A stretch of 40,914 bases of DNA from NCBI GenBank assembly GCA_019828545.1, contig JACVRA010000377.1, forward strand, positions 1-40,914. The letters are read 5' to 3'. Below the pieces are notes generated by a model. That model saw only the letters and a list, made by a program, of their open reading frames with translations. It ran no database searches and was not told where the DNA came from. Made by a program: the position numbers and the translations under genes. The DNA comes from Paracamarosporium sp. OC-R06-R3 (taxonomy: Eukaryota > Ascomycota > Dothideomycetes > Pleosporales > Didymosphaeriaceae). Numbering within the stretch: the stretch's first letter is position 1; every line of letters begins with the position of its first letter. Below are positions 1 to 11,709 of the stretch, in pieces.

Positions 1-597
1 ACGACGTGCATTGACTGCCAAGACACGGTAGTGGCATACATCCCGCCTCGCGCTCTTGTCTACAGCGAACGACAACAGCCAGTCTACGAACAAGTGAAAG
101 TCTTGTGAAGTCTGTCAACCTTATTTTCTCTTAGCATCTTCATTAGTGTCACTTGGGGTGCTTACTGAAGCTCTGCAGCCCCTTCAAACGCATCGTCTTT
201 ACCGGCGTTTCCGTAGGCATCGACGTCACAGCACCTACGTGGTCGGGCAGCAAAAACAAAACTATAGCTCGAACCGAACACAGCGTATCGAAGTGTGCAT
301 TTTTCGCGAGATACCCTTATTCTAAGTACGTATTTCCTATTTAGACGTAAGGAATTTGCCTAGGCAGAGGCCTCAGGCTTCATGATGTGGTCTGGTGACC
401 AGACTAGGATGCTTACGAACTTGAGGACAGACGAACAAGGACTCACATCTGCTCCCTGCTGTCGACGTATCCAAGCAGTATTAACGACTACTCATGACGT
501 TTACATTCACTTAACAACAACCCGACTCGACTTAAGGTAGATTCCTAAGGCAGCATACATTCCGCTATTTTGGGGTTCTTCCTTGCATGACTTCGCG
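1..597. other. Left-edge intergenic region and fluG-like promoter
   Basis: No coding exon is supported here. The only open frame of note (153-344) starts with TTG and resembles nothing I know. The last part must hold the promoter and 5' UTR of the FluG-like gene starting at 598. I see no clear TATA box, tRNA or repeat. Confidence 0.5.
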
Positions 598-3509
598 ATG
601 GACGTGCCTCCCAAGCCTACGATCGAAAACCTACGCCACGTGGTGAACAACTTTCCAATCATAGACAACCATGCGCACAACCTTATCCAGCCCGCCTTGA
701 TAGACACGATCCCCGTGGAATCGGTAACTTCCGAAGCGCAGGGCCGGGCGTTGAGAGATGCTTTCAAGTCTCTCCCTCACCTAAGAGCGGCACGACAACT
801 CCGTCGACTCTATGAGTGCCCTGATGAGGTAGATTGGGAAGAACTTCTTGCGCAGCGTGTAGAATGGCTGAGGTCGAATCCAGAACGATTGAACCAGCAC
901 TGCTTCCAAGGTGTGCATGCTCTGTTGATCGACGATGGCCTTGCCAGCCCAGAAAAGGTACTTCCATATCACTCGCACGATAGATATACAAAGGCGCCAA
1001 GTAAGCGCATTGTACGGATCGAAACCGTTGCCGAACGACTCATGGAGAGTATACTAAACGGGGTTACCGATGATGATCTCGATGTTGCGACCTTCTTCAC
1101 TGATACATGGATGACGTTAACCGAAGAATTTGAAAGAGAGATACAAGAAGCAATACAAGACCCAGAAGTTGCTGGGTTCAAGACCGTGATTTGCTACCGA
1201 ACTGGCTTAGATATTGAGCCGGATTATGAGCGAGCTGCGCGAGAAGTGGGGCTTCCATTTGAACGCTATGTAGAACGATGCGTCAGAAAGAAAAAATTCC
1301 GTATTGAGAGGAAAGCACTCAATGACTACCTGATTTTACGAACACTGGAGATACTATCCGAGCGCGTTCCGTACAGAGACGCAATGTCGAAGCCTCTGCA
1401 ACTGCACACGGGTCTTGGAGATAACGATATCGATCTTCTGAAGTCAAATCCAGGGCACCTGCAACCTGTGATCGAGAATTACACAAATGTGCCATTTGTA
1501 CTGCTTCACTCAGCCTACCCTTACACACGAGAGGCTGGATATCTCGCCACGGTGTACAAGAATGTCTATCTCGACATTGGGGAAGTCTTCCCTATGGTGA
1601 GCAGAGATGGTCAAAAAGCTATACTACGACAAGCACTCGAGATCGTTCCTGGAAGCAAGCTACTTTACTCCAGTGATGGCCACTACCTGCCGGAAACGTA
1701 CTGGCTAGCGAATTTACAGTTTCGTGAGGTGTGGCTAGATGTAAGTGATACCACTGGCTTTGCCCAAGTCTATCCCATGAAGAGCGACAAACTCAACTGA
1801 CCTGTACAGCTCATGATAGAGTATGTGGAGAAAGAAGACATTACGCCCCATCAAGCCATCGCTATGACAAAAGACATCTTGTTCAACAACTCTAACGTTC
1901 TCTACAATCTGCAATATGAGGCAATGTTTGATGAACTCGCGGTACCACCAAAGGCTCTCACTTACAACAACAAGTTAGCCACAGAGCCATCTGCCACACC
2001 GGACATTGTTCCATATCCGCCTACCCCACAGCCACCAAGCCAGACGGCTACACTTACACCTTCATCGACAATACCTCGCACACCATCGGAAGGATATCAA
2101 CCTCCATTCCCTCCACCACCCAAGGAGCCACAAGTCTATGATACCCAGCTATACGACACCTTCATTCAACAGAACCCTGAAGTAAAATTTGTTTACGTCC
2201 AATGGCTCGATTACATGGCCACTATCCGAGCGCGCATCATTCCGATCAAAGAGTTTGACCGCATCATACGCTCAGGCAGCAGGATTGGCATCTCCCAGGG
2301 GAACACAGGAACGCTCCAGAACGATAGTTCCACGCCTGTCATGAATCCTATAGGGCAAATCTACGTGGAGCCGGACTTGCGATCACTTCGCCGAACGCAC
2401 AAGCGGGATCCGCTGCCATCTGCAACGGTTATGTCTTTCTGGCGCGATGAAAGAGGCAATCCAATCCGTGAATGTCCGCGAGCAAACATGGAGCTATTCA
2501 TCAACGATCTACAATACAACCACAGAGGTAATTATCTTTGCAACTTAACTGTAGAGTTCTATGCTTACGATATCCAATTGCAGTCAAGCTTTTGTGCGGT
2601 TTCGAAATTGAAGTAACCTTCTTGAGGCGCAACGACGCACTCCAAGGCGATGCCTATAAACCGTTGACACGAACGCACGCCTGGGGAACTTTGGCGCCCG
2701 AACAGTGGCTTAACGTACCCTTCCTCGCAGAGATAGCCACGTCTCTATCGGAAATCGGAATTGAGGTCCAGCAATTCCACTCCGAGGCAGGCCAAGGACA
2801 GTACGAGTTCGTTCTAGCCCCTCAGCCACTTCTAACCGCCGTCGACTCCTTAATCCAAGCCCGGCAGGTTATTGTGCAGATAGCAGCTTTACATGACTTA
2901 CGGGCTACACTGCACCCCAAACCTTTCCCAGGCATTGGAACAGCTGCGCATGCGCATATCTCGTTGGACCCGCCAGATAGAGACCTCCAGTTCTTCGTTG
3001 GCGGTGTTCTGAATCACTTGCCCGCAATTTGTGCGTTCACCCTGCCCGAGGAAGTAAGCTATGGTCGTGTCGTCGACGATTCCTGGACTGGTGGTACATG
3101 GGTTGCATGGGGCACGCAAAATCGGGAAGTGCCACTGCGACGCGTGAACGGCGGTCGTTGGGAGATTCGGTGCCTCGACGGCTTCGCGAACATGTACTTT
3201 GCTATCAGCGCCATCCTCGCGGCCGGTGTTCTCGGCCTTAGAAGTACTGTTGTCGATTTTCCGCAGAGAGATGTACCATACAATCCGTCGCAACTGGATG
3301 AAACTGGGAGGGCAATCTACGGTGTCACGCAGAAGTTGCCAGCTAATTTCGGGGAGGCAGCATATGCGCTTAGGGCAGATATGGATTTGAATGCGACGCT
3401 TGCGGAAGGTTTTGTGAAGGACTATCTGGCTATGAAGGATAGTGAGCAGAAGATGCTGGCGGAAATGCCAGATGAAGAGAGAAGGATTTGGTTGATTGAG
3501 AGGTACTAA
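598..3509 (+). CDS. fluG: FluG-like amidohydrolase / glutamine synthetase fusion
   Basis: Exons 598-1740, 1810-2527 and 2584-3509 give 928 residues. The introns are 69 nt (GTAAGT, branch CTGAC) and 56 nt (GTAATT...CAG). The start is the ATG at 598; the frame is open a little upstream, but only from a TTG. The N-terminal half is an amidohydrolase-2 domain: metal-binding HAH near residues 25-27, then LQLHTG, LLHSAYP and YSSDGH. A proline-rich linker follows at about residues 440-490. The C-terminal half is a glutamine-synthetase-like domain with GFEIE (about 626-630), the HAHISL motif and the RWEIRCLDG segment. This domain order is that of Aspergillus FluG and plant NodGS; FluG is slightly shorter (about 865 aa). 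In A. nidulans FluG is cytoplasmic and needed for an extracellular signal that triggers conidiation. Several fungi carry paralogues, so a direct developmental role here is inference; nitrogen or amide metabolism is an alternative. Confidence 0.93.
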
Positions 3510-3744
3510 CAAGATTAGTAACCTTTGCAGAACATGGTCGCTAGTGCGTGGGAATACTCTACTATGTCAAATTTTTTTCATTGATTTGTCTCACCCTGCG
3601 ATGTAATGACTGCGTAACTGTGCCTCTATTGGGGTTGACAGTTGAACGAATTTTCTTGAGTAAAATGATTGATTTTAAGAGAGCTCTGCAATACGTACAC
3701 TGCTTTCGTTACTAGCCATTTACTTTAACCCTCGCTTTCTTAGT

Positions 3745-4821
3745 TCATCTTTCGGACGGCTTTCTGAGTACCACTCCACCCCCCTTTACCCTGGTATGTT
3801 CTTCGTCTTTACGGAGTGTACTGTCTTCCGTATAGCTTGCCAAATTATACGAACGCTGATTTCTTAACCTCCATGCTCTGGCCCTATCCCAAGTACGAAT
3901 CACTAAGAGTACTAGCAAGCATATTAAAATCCTAATGGCATACCGCCGCATCCTTCGCTGCAAATCTACCATCAGTGACCGCTCTCGGTTTTTGGTCAAG
4001 CAACTTACTGCCTCATCACAAGCAGAATCGATTGATGGATGCGAACGATAATCAATTCCATGCCACCTGAGCACATGGCAAGCACCTGCTTCTGCCGTGC
4101 ACCTCTTGACCGGACAATGATGGTCTCGCTGATAGTGATTGCGGTTGTCTCCAGCAAAAAATGTGGAGGACGCGCTGCATCCCGATCCACCGTTCACATT
4201 GCGGTTGTCCCACCAGGCTTTCATTATCGCCCAGAGTGCACAGCCAAAGCTAATTGCAAGAGGACTCTTGTGTACCGATCTTAGATCGACCAAAGAAGTC
4301 GCCTTCTTCGTTAGTAGACGCACAATTGAGGAAGTGAAAATGAGCAACGCATGTGTACATACCACAGACAACTTGTCAGGCTTCGATAGCACTTCCGACA
4401 CAGCGGCAATGTTGGCGAAACAACCTGTCAGAAGCATTTCAAGATGAGCCTCAAATTCAAATTTGACGATACCCAACGCGCAAAGAGCTATCTCCGGCCC
4501 CGCCGTTTGATAAGGGCAGAGCTGGAAACCAGATAGTGGCTTGACGAAGATCTGTGTCCGAAACCGTGAAATAATAATAGCGAAGGAGAAAGAGAACAAG
4601 GCACCTGTTGCCACCACGTTCAGAAAATTGAGTCGAGTGTCTTTATATTTGAGAGGCAGGGCCGTCGGATAGAACTTATGTCCAAGAGCGAGGAAAACAA
4701 CAGGTATAGCAAAGATGGCAGACCCTGTATTCGTAAGGACGCTTCCAAACCAGTCAAGCATGCGGTAGTATGTATCGTTGGGACGGATCAAATCCGTGGT
4801 TGTTGAAGTTGTTGAAGCCAT
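3745..4821 (-). CDS. Putative multi-pass membrane protein, unknown
   Basis: One uninterrupted frame of 358 codons with an ATG at 4821. I recognise no family. Hydrophobic stretches that could span a membrane lie at about residues 24-46, 64-84, 150-166 and 295-312. The last is followed by an Arg-rich, charged tail, so the C-terminus is probably cytoplasmic. Residues about 200-290 are Cys/His/Asn-rich and poorly hydrophobic and contain DNRN twice, 20 residues apart. Another open frame (4005-4190) lies under this part, so an unrecognised intron or frameshift there cannot be excluded. The 3' end converges on the FluG-like gene, 235 nt away. The membrane prediction is by eye only. Confidence 0.5.
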   Translation of the reverse strand: MASTTSTTTDLIRPNDTYYRMLDWFGSVLTNTGSAIFAIPVVFLALGHKFYPTALPLKYKDTRLNFLNVVATGALFSFSFAIIISRFRTQIFVKPLSGFQLCPYQTAGPEIALCALGIVKFEFEAHLEMLLTGCFANIAAVSEVLSKPDKLSVVCTHALLIFTSSIVRLLTKKATSLVDLRSVHKSPLAISFGCALWAIMKAWWDNRNVNGGSGCSASSTFFAGDNRNHYQRDHHCPVKRCTAEAGACHVLRWHGIDYRSHPSIDSACDEAVSCLTKNRERSLMVDLQRRMRRYAIRILICLLVLLVIRTWDRARAWRLRNQRSYNLASYTEDSTLRKDEEHTRVKGGGVVLRKPSER

Positions 4822-6392
4822 TATGATCTTATGCGTTGAGAAGAATCTTACTCAATGGTGCATCTGTGCATTTCAATTTGCTACTATCTAGCCAGAATAA
4901 GACCACCTTTAACTAAGAACGGTGACTAGGGAATAGCCACGTAGCTTCTAGGAAATTATGATTGATAGCATGATGCGTAACAGTAACTAGAGACCGTAGT
5001 CATTGCTCTCGGCCGTATAGGACAGATAATACGAACAATGTTGATGCCTGAGCGAGCGTGGGGGCCAACCGGGGTTGCAGATATATTGCTCCAGGTTGGA
5101 GCCTTACAAGCACAAGAACATGGAAAACAACTTGACGAAGAAACAAGGCAACTAAACTGGCGTAGATTCTGCACGGATTGCCCGTGCTCGTTTCTTCTAA
5201 AGCAGAAGATTGGGGCGCAGTCATCCACAGTCATCCACGGATCTTGTGGCAAGCTCAATAGTGCCTTCTGTAGTGCATTTGCCTGTTTCGTGTCGTTCAA
5301 AGTTTATACAGATTGTATTTAGTATATGACGAGATCGAATACAATTTTTCGGAGGTTCATTGGTGTTCTGAGAATTCTTAGATGTGGCACAAGGCTGCAA
5401 CGCCGGCACGGAGTCAGCCATTGTGGTTCGCTTAGGGAGCGCCAACATCGGTCAGTATGGCGTCCTGTAAGAGCTGAAATGAGGGCAAGAGGTTATTTCT
5501 GTACGGTGGAAGTAAGTAATGCTATATTCTGGAATATTGAATGCTGAAGCAACGTAGTTACGAAGGATTCAACTCGGTCGCACCGGTAACCTGCGTTTCG
5601 CACATTGGGCGGCGATAAAACAGATGCACCTGTATATGGTTTCAACGTACATCGTGGCTCTTCCATATCATCTCGAACATCAAGCGACCGTCATATGATG
5701 ACAGAAAAAGCAACCGCCAAGTCTCGGTACGCTGCAGGCAGCAATGACAGCTCGCTTCACTCGCCGATCGTTTCCTGATATTTTGGTGGCTTACTCTAGA
5801 CATTAACAATGGGCAAAATAAGCCGCCTCCGGACCAATCGCAAAATGTCAACCTCAGCCTGACGGCGGCTGCCTCCTCATCTCGCACACTTTCCTTCTCA
5901 ACACCACATAGCCTCACTGGGTTACACATACACTTGAGCGACTCAAGGTTGATATGGTAAATGGTCCCAATCAAAGGTGGCAGCAACATGGAACTGCAAG
6001 CGACTCCACGATAAGACCACACCGGCAGCTGCCAGCCACAACGCTTCTACATAATTCAATCGGCCCTTTACCATTTAGCATGCCAATTAGAAGAGGAATC
6101 TCGGTCTGATTCATGTATGACCATTCCATGATGAGCCTGCTGGTGTGCCTCGCACTCGACAGCCTTTAGCGAGTCAATGTGCCCTCTGAACTATCCGCCT
6201 CGTACTCGTCTGAGAAGATGGCTGTGATGCCGCCACAACTTGTTTCCTCCGCCACAAGAGTATGTCATAAAACCATGCACACCCTACCGTAAATCTGCTT
6301 TCCTTGCAAAGTTCACTCGTCTTTGAAGAAGCCATCATTGCATCTCCGCCGGTCTCAAACTTGTGCGGGTACAATTATTTTCGTTGATTAAG
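4822..6392. other. Intergenic stretch without a supported gene
   Basis: This 1.57 kb lies between the divergent genes at 3745-4821 (-) and 6393-7595 (+) and must hold both promoters. The open frames here (for example 5038-5322 and 5642-6022) are short, lack family resemblance, and the larger minus-strand one starts at GTG. A 10-bp unit (cagtcatcca) is repeated twice in tandem at 5218-5237. I see no transposon end or RNA gene. Confidence 0.5.
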
Positions 6393-7595
6393 ATGGCCGC
6401 CGCGGTAGCCCTCGAAGTCTTTGGTCTCTTCGTTGGCGGTGTGCTCAGCCTCGTCGACATCCTTCTTCCTCCACCTGAAATCCCTATAAGCCCCTTACAG
6501 CAGGGTCATTCCCTCATACGCTTTGGCATCGGACTGAACTCCAGTGTCTCCCAAAGCCTTGGTGGAACCGTTCCATCAGTGAAAGTGTGGAATGAGGAAA
6601 GTGTACTGATTGGGGCCGCTGTCGGATCGGCCCTCAACGACATACAACCCGGGACTTTCAAGACGGTGGAAGTGCATCATAACGATAGCTTCCTCTTCCA
6701 GCAGCCAACATATGTTGAGATCGCTGGAGGTTCAGACGCTGTTTGCGTGGCGTACATCGCGCAGACGTGGTCTGATGGGACACAGCTCGGATGGTTGGGA
6801 GACATGGGAAAGTACTGCGGTGCTCAGTGGTACTATTCGAACCTATTCGTTAGCACAAAGAATGGAACGTACAAGGTAAGATACAAACAAACCACAAGTG
6901 TGAATGTCATCACTAACATCCTATCTTAGCCATACTGCACCTGGATAGGCGGTCCACGACCCACAGGCTGTTCATACTACAGCAACGGCAAACGTCAAGC
7001 TGGCGCAGGCCCCAACCAGACCTCCACCCCGAGCTGTGCAACGTCTGCATCAGATACCTTGTTCACATACTCTGGCTTCAAGGCCCACATGACTGACTTT
7101 GGTCCGGTCGGTGTCACAAATAACTTCCAGGTCCCGGACGACCCCAAAAGCCTATGCATCCATCCCAAGCTTGAGTGGTACAAAGACTATCGCTTCATAT
7201 CTCCAGCACCAAGCCTGCGACCACCGCCTTTCAAGGCTATGTTCCTCAACGCTTTAAGCCTCTTCAGCCTTATTACCACCGCCGCTGGAACAAGTGTCAA
7301 GCAGATCTCATCTTGGGCGCGTGATGAAGGCGCAGAAGTGCTGTTTAAAGCTCGCATCATCGCCAGCCATCATGCTGAGCACAGCAGTAAGGAACTTTGT
7401 ACCAGCACAACATCACATGGCCCAGACTTCGTGTCTTTCGAGGAAAAATTGTATTGCGACATGACGCAGAAGCAGCTGTGGCTGCTGTGCGACGAGAAGA
7501 AGACCAAGAAGTGCTATGATTGGCACAGTCATACGATGGTAGATGGCAGGAAGAGAAAGAGAGAAATAAGGTATGCCCAAGTTGAAGAATGGTAG
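6393..7595 (+). CDS. Presumed secreted cysteine-rich protein, unknown
   Basis: Two exons, 6393-6875 and 6930-7595, give 382 residues. The 54-nt intron has GTAAG, branch CTAAC and CTTAG, and is phase 0. The frame is open upstream to 6363 but starts there with GTG; the ATG at 6393 has a good context (aagATGG). The first 30 residues (MAAAVALEVFGLF...) are hydrophobic and could be a signal peptide or anchor. The middle contains Gly/Ser/Val-rich stretches (GLNSSVSQSLGG, GAAVGSALND). At least nine cysteines lie between about residue 115 and the C-terminus, several in short CxxW or LCxx settings, which fits disulphide bonding outside the cytosol. The last 15 residues are basic (GRKRKRE). I do not recognise a characterised family; a hypothetical wall or secreted protein is my best description. 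Confidence 0.75.
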
Positions 7596-8369
7596 TAGCC
7601 CTTTGTGCTTTTTCTTATATTCCTTATGTGACCTCGCTCTATCCGGTATAGATTATCTCCCTCCTGATAATAGTTCTAATTAATGTCTATTGGCAGCTAT
7701 GTTGTCCGTAGTCCCTGTTACTGTTCGTTGCGTGGACTTTACGTGTTGATGACTTTTATCTAGCGCAGAAAAGTGTGAGGTACATGTACAAAACTAGACA
7801 ACTAGATTGGGAGGAGAGTTGTGTAGATATGAGCATCCACTGTACGGTATCATAACAGTAAAGCTGCATACTAACGACACTTCTTAGGTCCTTAGACCTA
7901 CCCTGGCAGCCTATATTAGAAGGGAAACACAACCCCCACAATCTGCCTTACTCCATTTCGAGAGCAGCACCTTTATTGTGACGCACTAGCTTCGAGAAGA
8001 ACCCATCACGCACCGTAGCTCCTGTAATCTCGCCTCGCACACATCAAGTAAATCTTCCTCCAGGTCCTACCCTGTATCCCGGGAAGAAAGAAGTTTAAGT
8101 ACACACATGGGCATGAAAAATCCAGCACACTGACTCTACAACTGGACGAGACAAACTCATATCCATCTGTATCAGAAGGAAAAAAACACCAACTCTCCCA
8201 ACCATGCACAACGAAGGTAGTAAAAACATATTTCAACGCTAAATACACTATACTACATGCAAGGCTAAGCCTCCCCCAAAAACACATGTTAGACATTCTA
8301 CGTACTATACACTTTTCTTTTCAACCGCGCTTCAAGTCCTCAACAGGAACTCCACCAGTGCAACCCACA
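7596..8369. other. Convergent 3' regions, no gene seen
   Basis: This stretch separates the 3' ends of the secreted-protein gene (+) and YVC1 (-). It should contain both 3' UTRs and polyadenylation signals. Short frames at 7756-7941 and 8006-8296 show no family resemblance. Confidence 0.5.
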
Positions 8370-10627
8370 TCACGGATCACCCTGCCACACACTACTCAAG
8401 CGCCTCCTCCTCGGCTGCATCGCACTCCCAGGGCTTATACTCCTACTCCTCATGCCTGCCATCCCTGCAAAGCTGTTGTCCAGAATTGCGTCCTCAAGGT
8501 CGTCTTCGTCCTCAATCCGCTGCATCACCTCCTCAGGCGGCTCTTCGTCGAACACCTCCCGGATCTCCCCGTGCACGTCGAACGTGCTCCAGAAGCCCCA
8601 CTTCCCACGCTTAGACGGCCCGCCGATCATAGGCTTGCGTCTCGGTTTCCAGAGGTGGTGGCGCTCGTACAGAGCGATGCCAAGGAGGAGGGGTCCATTG
8701 ATGACGCGCACGATGGTGATGTTGATTTTGTGGAACCAGCGGGGGGAAGCGATGAATTTGAGCGGGAGAAGGAAGATGATGGCTAGGATGTTGGTAGGTG
8801 GGAAGTAAGAGAATAGGGAGTCAGATTTGACGCCTTCGAAGGTGGAGACTGCGCGGCGGAACTGGATCTCTGCGGTTGCGTCTGCGGCAATTTTGGAGAA
8901 GGTGTTTGAGAGGATGGAGACGAGGACTGTCAGGAAGAGCGTGTTGCCTAGGAAGGCGTAGATAACCATGAGCACGGGGCCGAGGACCTCGTGGAAGTTT
9001 GGTGATTCGGTGATGCCGGTGCCGTCTAGCCCGAACCAGATCCATAGCATCCATTTCGAGATCTCAATGGGTCCGGGTTTGTCTCCGAATTCATCCTTTG
9101 CACTACCCATACTGAGCCATTTCAATGATAGCAGGAATCCTCCGAAACACCACACTGCGATAAGGCTTAGGGCTGTGAACTCCTTCACCATGGCTCGTAG
9201 CGCGATGAACAACATGTTCTCCGGCATCAAGTTGAAGGCTAGACGTGGGAACAAAATTGGAGCAGCTATGGCAAGAATGTCGAGCGCTTGCCTTCCGATG
9301 TCGCTACTTTTGACTGACCATGCGTAGATTCGACAGCCCAGGTATGATAGGTATATGACTACGAATGTGACGTCCAAGAAGGCCCATAGCTCTTGCGTGT
9401 GTACTTGCCAACCATGCTCCAACATGGACGCACACTCGTCCACAGTCCAGCCGGCGGCGTAGACCATGAACAAACCTTCGGCTAGTGTAAAGTCGTCGTG
9501 GTTTTGCTCCATCATACAGAAGCAGTACAAGCTAATAAGAATGATGAACCACGTTGCTTCCACAAATGCACGGGTCCTCGGTACAATTAGACGATACTGG
9601 TTCAGAAGCGGTGCGTGACGCGGGTCGTACAGGGAGATCGGCTTGTGTTTGTAGTGGTCAGGAAGAATATCAAGGAAGGTAGTTGGAGTGTACACTATTC
9701 GTCCGCGGTACACGCCATCGATAACCTTCTGTGGCGCTGAGCTGCTTAGAAACATTTTGCTCTCAGAGACAATGCCAACTTCGAGCGCGGTCAGCTTGCC
9801 TTCGTAGCCACCTTGGCTCTGGTACTGCCAGTTTCGTCGCTCGGGACATATTTCCGGAGGCGCATTTTGGAAAGGCTGAAAGGGAGAGACCAAAATCCTA
9901 GCCAGTTGCAGCAGGCCTTGTTTCCCAGTAAACTCTTCATCGTGCCTTCGAAGAACCTTCATGGCAACCAACTCGCATAAGTTAGCCCGCGTCAGATTGA
10001 CAGTTTGGTGATGATTCTGGAAATGCTGCTCGCGTAAGAATTGCAATCTATTGACAAGCAGGCAATAGACTACATGTAGATCGCATCAGTTAGAATCTCG
10101 ACACAAGCAAAGACAAACATACCGATCGATATATCAGAATCGTCAAAGAGCCGATCAACAAGAGGTTTGACAATCAAGACATTCATCCGAGGTTCCTTAA
10201 GCTGGTCCATGCTATACGGATCCTCTATGCTTGCCAAAACCAGCCGGCGTATCCGCTGGATATTGTAGTAAACATCCAACTTCACGTTCGGATCAGCATA
10301 GAAGTTTTCTCGCGGTCCTATAGCTTCCCGTCCCTCCCGCACGCATCCATCTCGATCCGCAAGTTCGTCATCGCCCAGCAACGTCTCTTGCTCTTGGTGG
10401 CTCCTATGCGAACGCAGCACATCACTCAAGGTGCGATTCTTACCCGTCAAGTGCGGCCGATCCAAGTGTTTCGAGATCTTTATATGTTTTGAGGAAGATG
10501 TGCGCTTGGGCGACAGCTCTGAGCCAGTGCTGCTGCCATTGGACTGGTACCTTGGGTTGGAAAAGCTAGGTCGCGGTTCCGCATTGGTTGAGCTTGATGA
10601 TGCTGGGAGGGCAGGACGGTCGGACAT
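8370..10627 (-). CDS. YVC1: Yvc1-type vacuolar TRP cation channel
   Basis: Exons 10627-10123 and 10069-8370 give 734 residues, close to yeast Yvc1 (675). The 53-nt intron (GTATGT...ATGTAG) is phase 1. The start is the ATG at 10627 (MSDRPALP); the upstream frame begins only with TTG. Yvc1 releases Ca2+ from the vacuole on hyperosmotic shock and is gated by stretch, Ca2+ and PI(3,5)P2. Seen here: a disordered Ser-rich N-terminus (about 1-60), a conserved cytosolic segment, hydrophobic helices at about residues 340-355, 398-415, 428-448, 470-487 and 530-555, and the FGLDGTG pore motif at about 514-520. LSNTFSKI follows the last helix. The C-terminus is acidic (EDEDDLED) and ends in an Arg-rich stretch, as expected of a cytosolic Ca2+-sensing tail. 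The identification is firm; the exact helix limits are by eye. Confidence 0.95.
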
Positions 10628-11709
10628 GTATGAGAAACCAAGAGGCGCCCAGCAATTAGGTAACAAGAATAGGGATCAGACGAGGGTGGAGACCAGGCGG
10701 AAAAGCGGGAGTGTTGTCGCAACGCGAAGGAGGACCCAAATAGGGTAAGGATGACAAGCTTAGGTGGGGTAGCCGCTACCGCACGCTTAGTCGTCTTGTA
10801 ACGCGCTGGTAGTGTGCAGGATATGCGCGCGATAGAAACGTCGGCTGGGCTTCAATGCGCGCGTTAATTGCCTCGACGAGCGTGGAGTAGTGTTGATAAG
10901 GTGCAGTGCAAGCGCGGTAAAGGTGACGTTTTTTAGCAAAAGTAACGGACCCCGAAGGCGCGTGCTTGGGACTGGGGTTAGAAACATCCTAGCTACAAGA
11001 AGAAAAGCGCACGCCACACCTCTAAATGAGCACTTGTGAATGCTCTTAACGTCAATTGAGACTGTATGATGATTTCCGTGAAGATCCGTAGAGCTTTACT
11101 TTTCCAGATGCGCACAGTTCTGGATTGCGAACTAGTCATTGACGTCATACTTCTGAACCTGACCGATCAATGCAGGTACCGTCCACGTGACAACTCCTAC
11201 CACTCCAACAAAAACAATGTTACCAAACTAGCATGTCATATCCCTTATCTTCATTTCACGAACATCCCCTTTCCTCCGAAATCTCCAACTAGCCGCGCGC
11301 CAGCGCTTCCCTAGCGCAATGCGCCCTCCCACCGACAACATGAGTGAGGGGCACCAGTGGATCCAAAGCCACCAAATCTTCCCCATCCACACTCAATTCT
11401 TCAATCCACGTGCCCAAAACCCCACAAAGCGGAAAACCATCCCTCTACCCTCCCGCCCTCCGCATCCACCCGACACGCTTTTCCGCCGGTACAAACCGGA
11501 GTCTTTTCCTTCTTTCTTGGCCGGACATTGAATCTCCGAGAGGGAGGAACTTAGCCCATCATCCCTGTTCACACCAACGCTTCCCGCAAACGCGCACATC
11601 TAGACTTTTGTACCTTTTGTAAACTTCACTTAGCCTCCCATTTTTTTTTAAAAGTTTTATCGCAGGCTCACGCCGTTCTCTTCATAGCAAAAGTAGAGCA
11701 AAAGCAATC
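10628..11709. promoter_or_regulatory. Divergent promoter region between YVC1 and D-serine dehydratase
   Basis: About 1.08 kb between two head-to-head starts. From about 11,360 to 11,640 the plus strand is strongly C/T-rich, and an oligo-T tract lies at about 11,641-11,649, both usual near fungal transcription starts. The pyrimidine richness opens several proline-rich frames (for example 11319-11531), which I do not regard as genes. Confidence 0.45.

Noticed and set aside
2898..3512. 204-codon minus-strand frame
   Set aside because: It is antisense to the conserved glutamine-synthetase exon of the FluG-like gene.
5642..6022. 126-codon minus-strand frame
   Set aside because: It starts at GTG, has no ATG in a sensible place and no recognisable family or splice partners.
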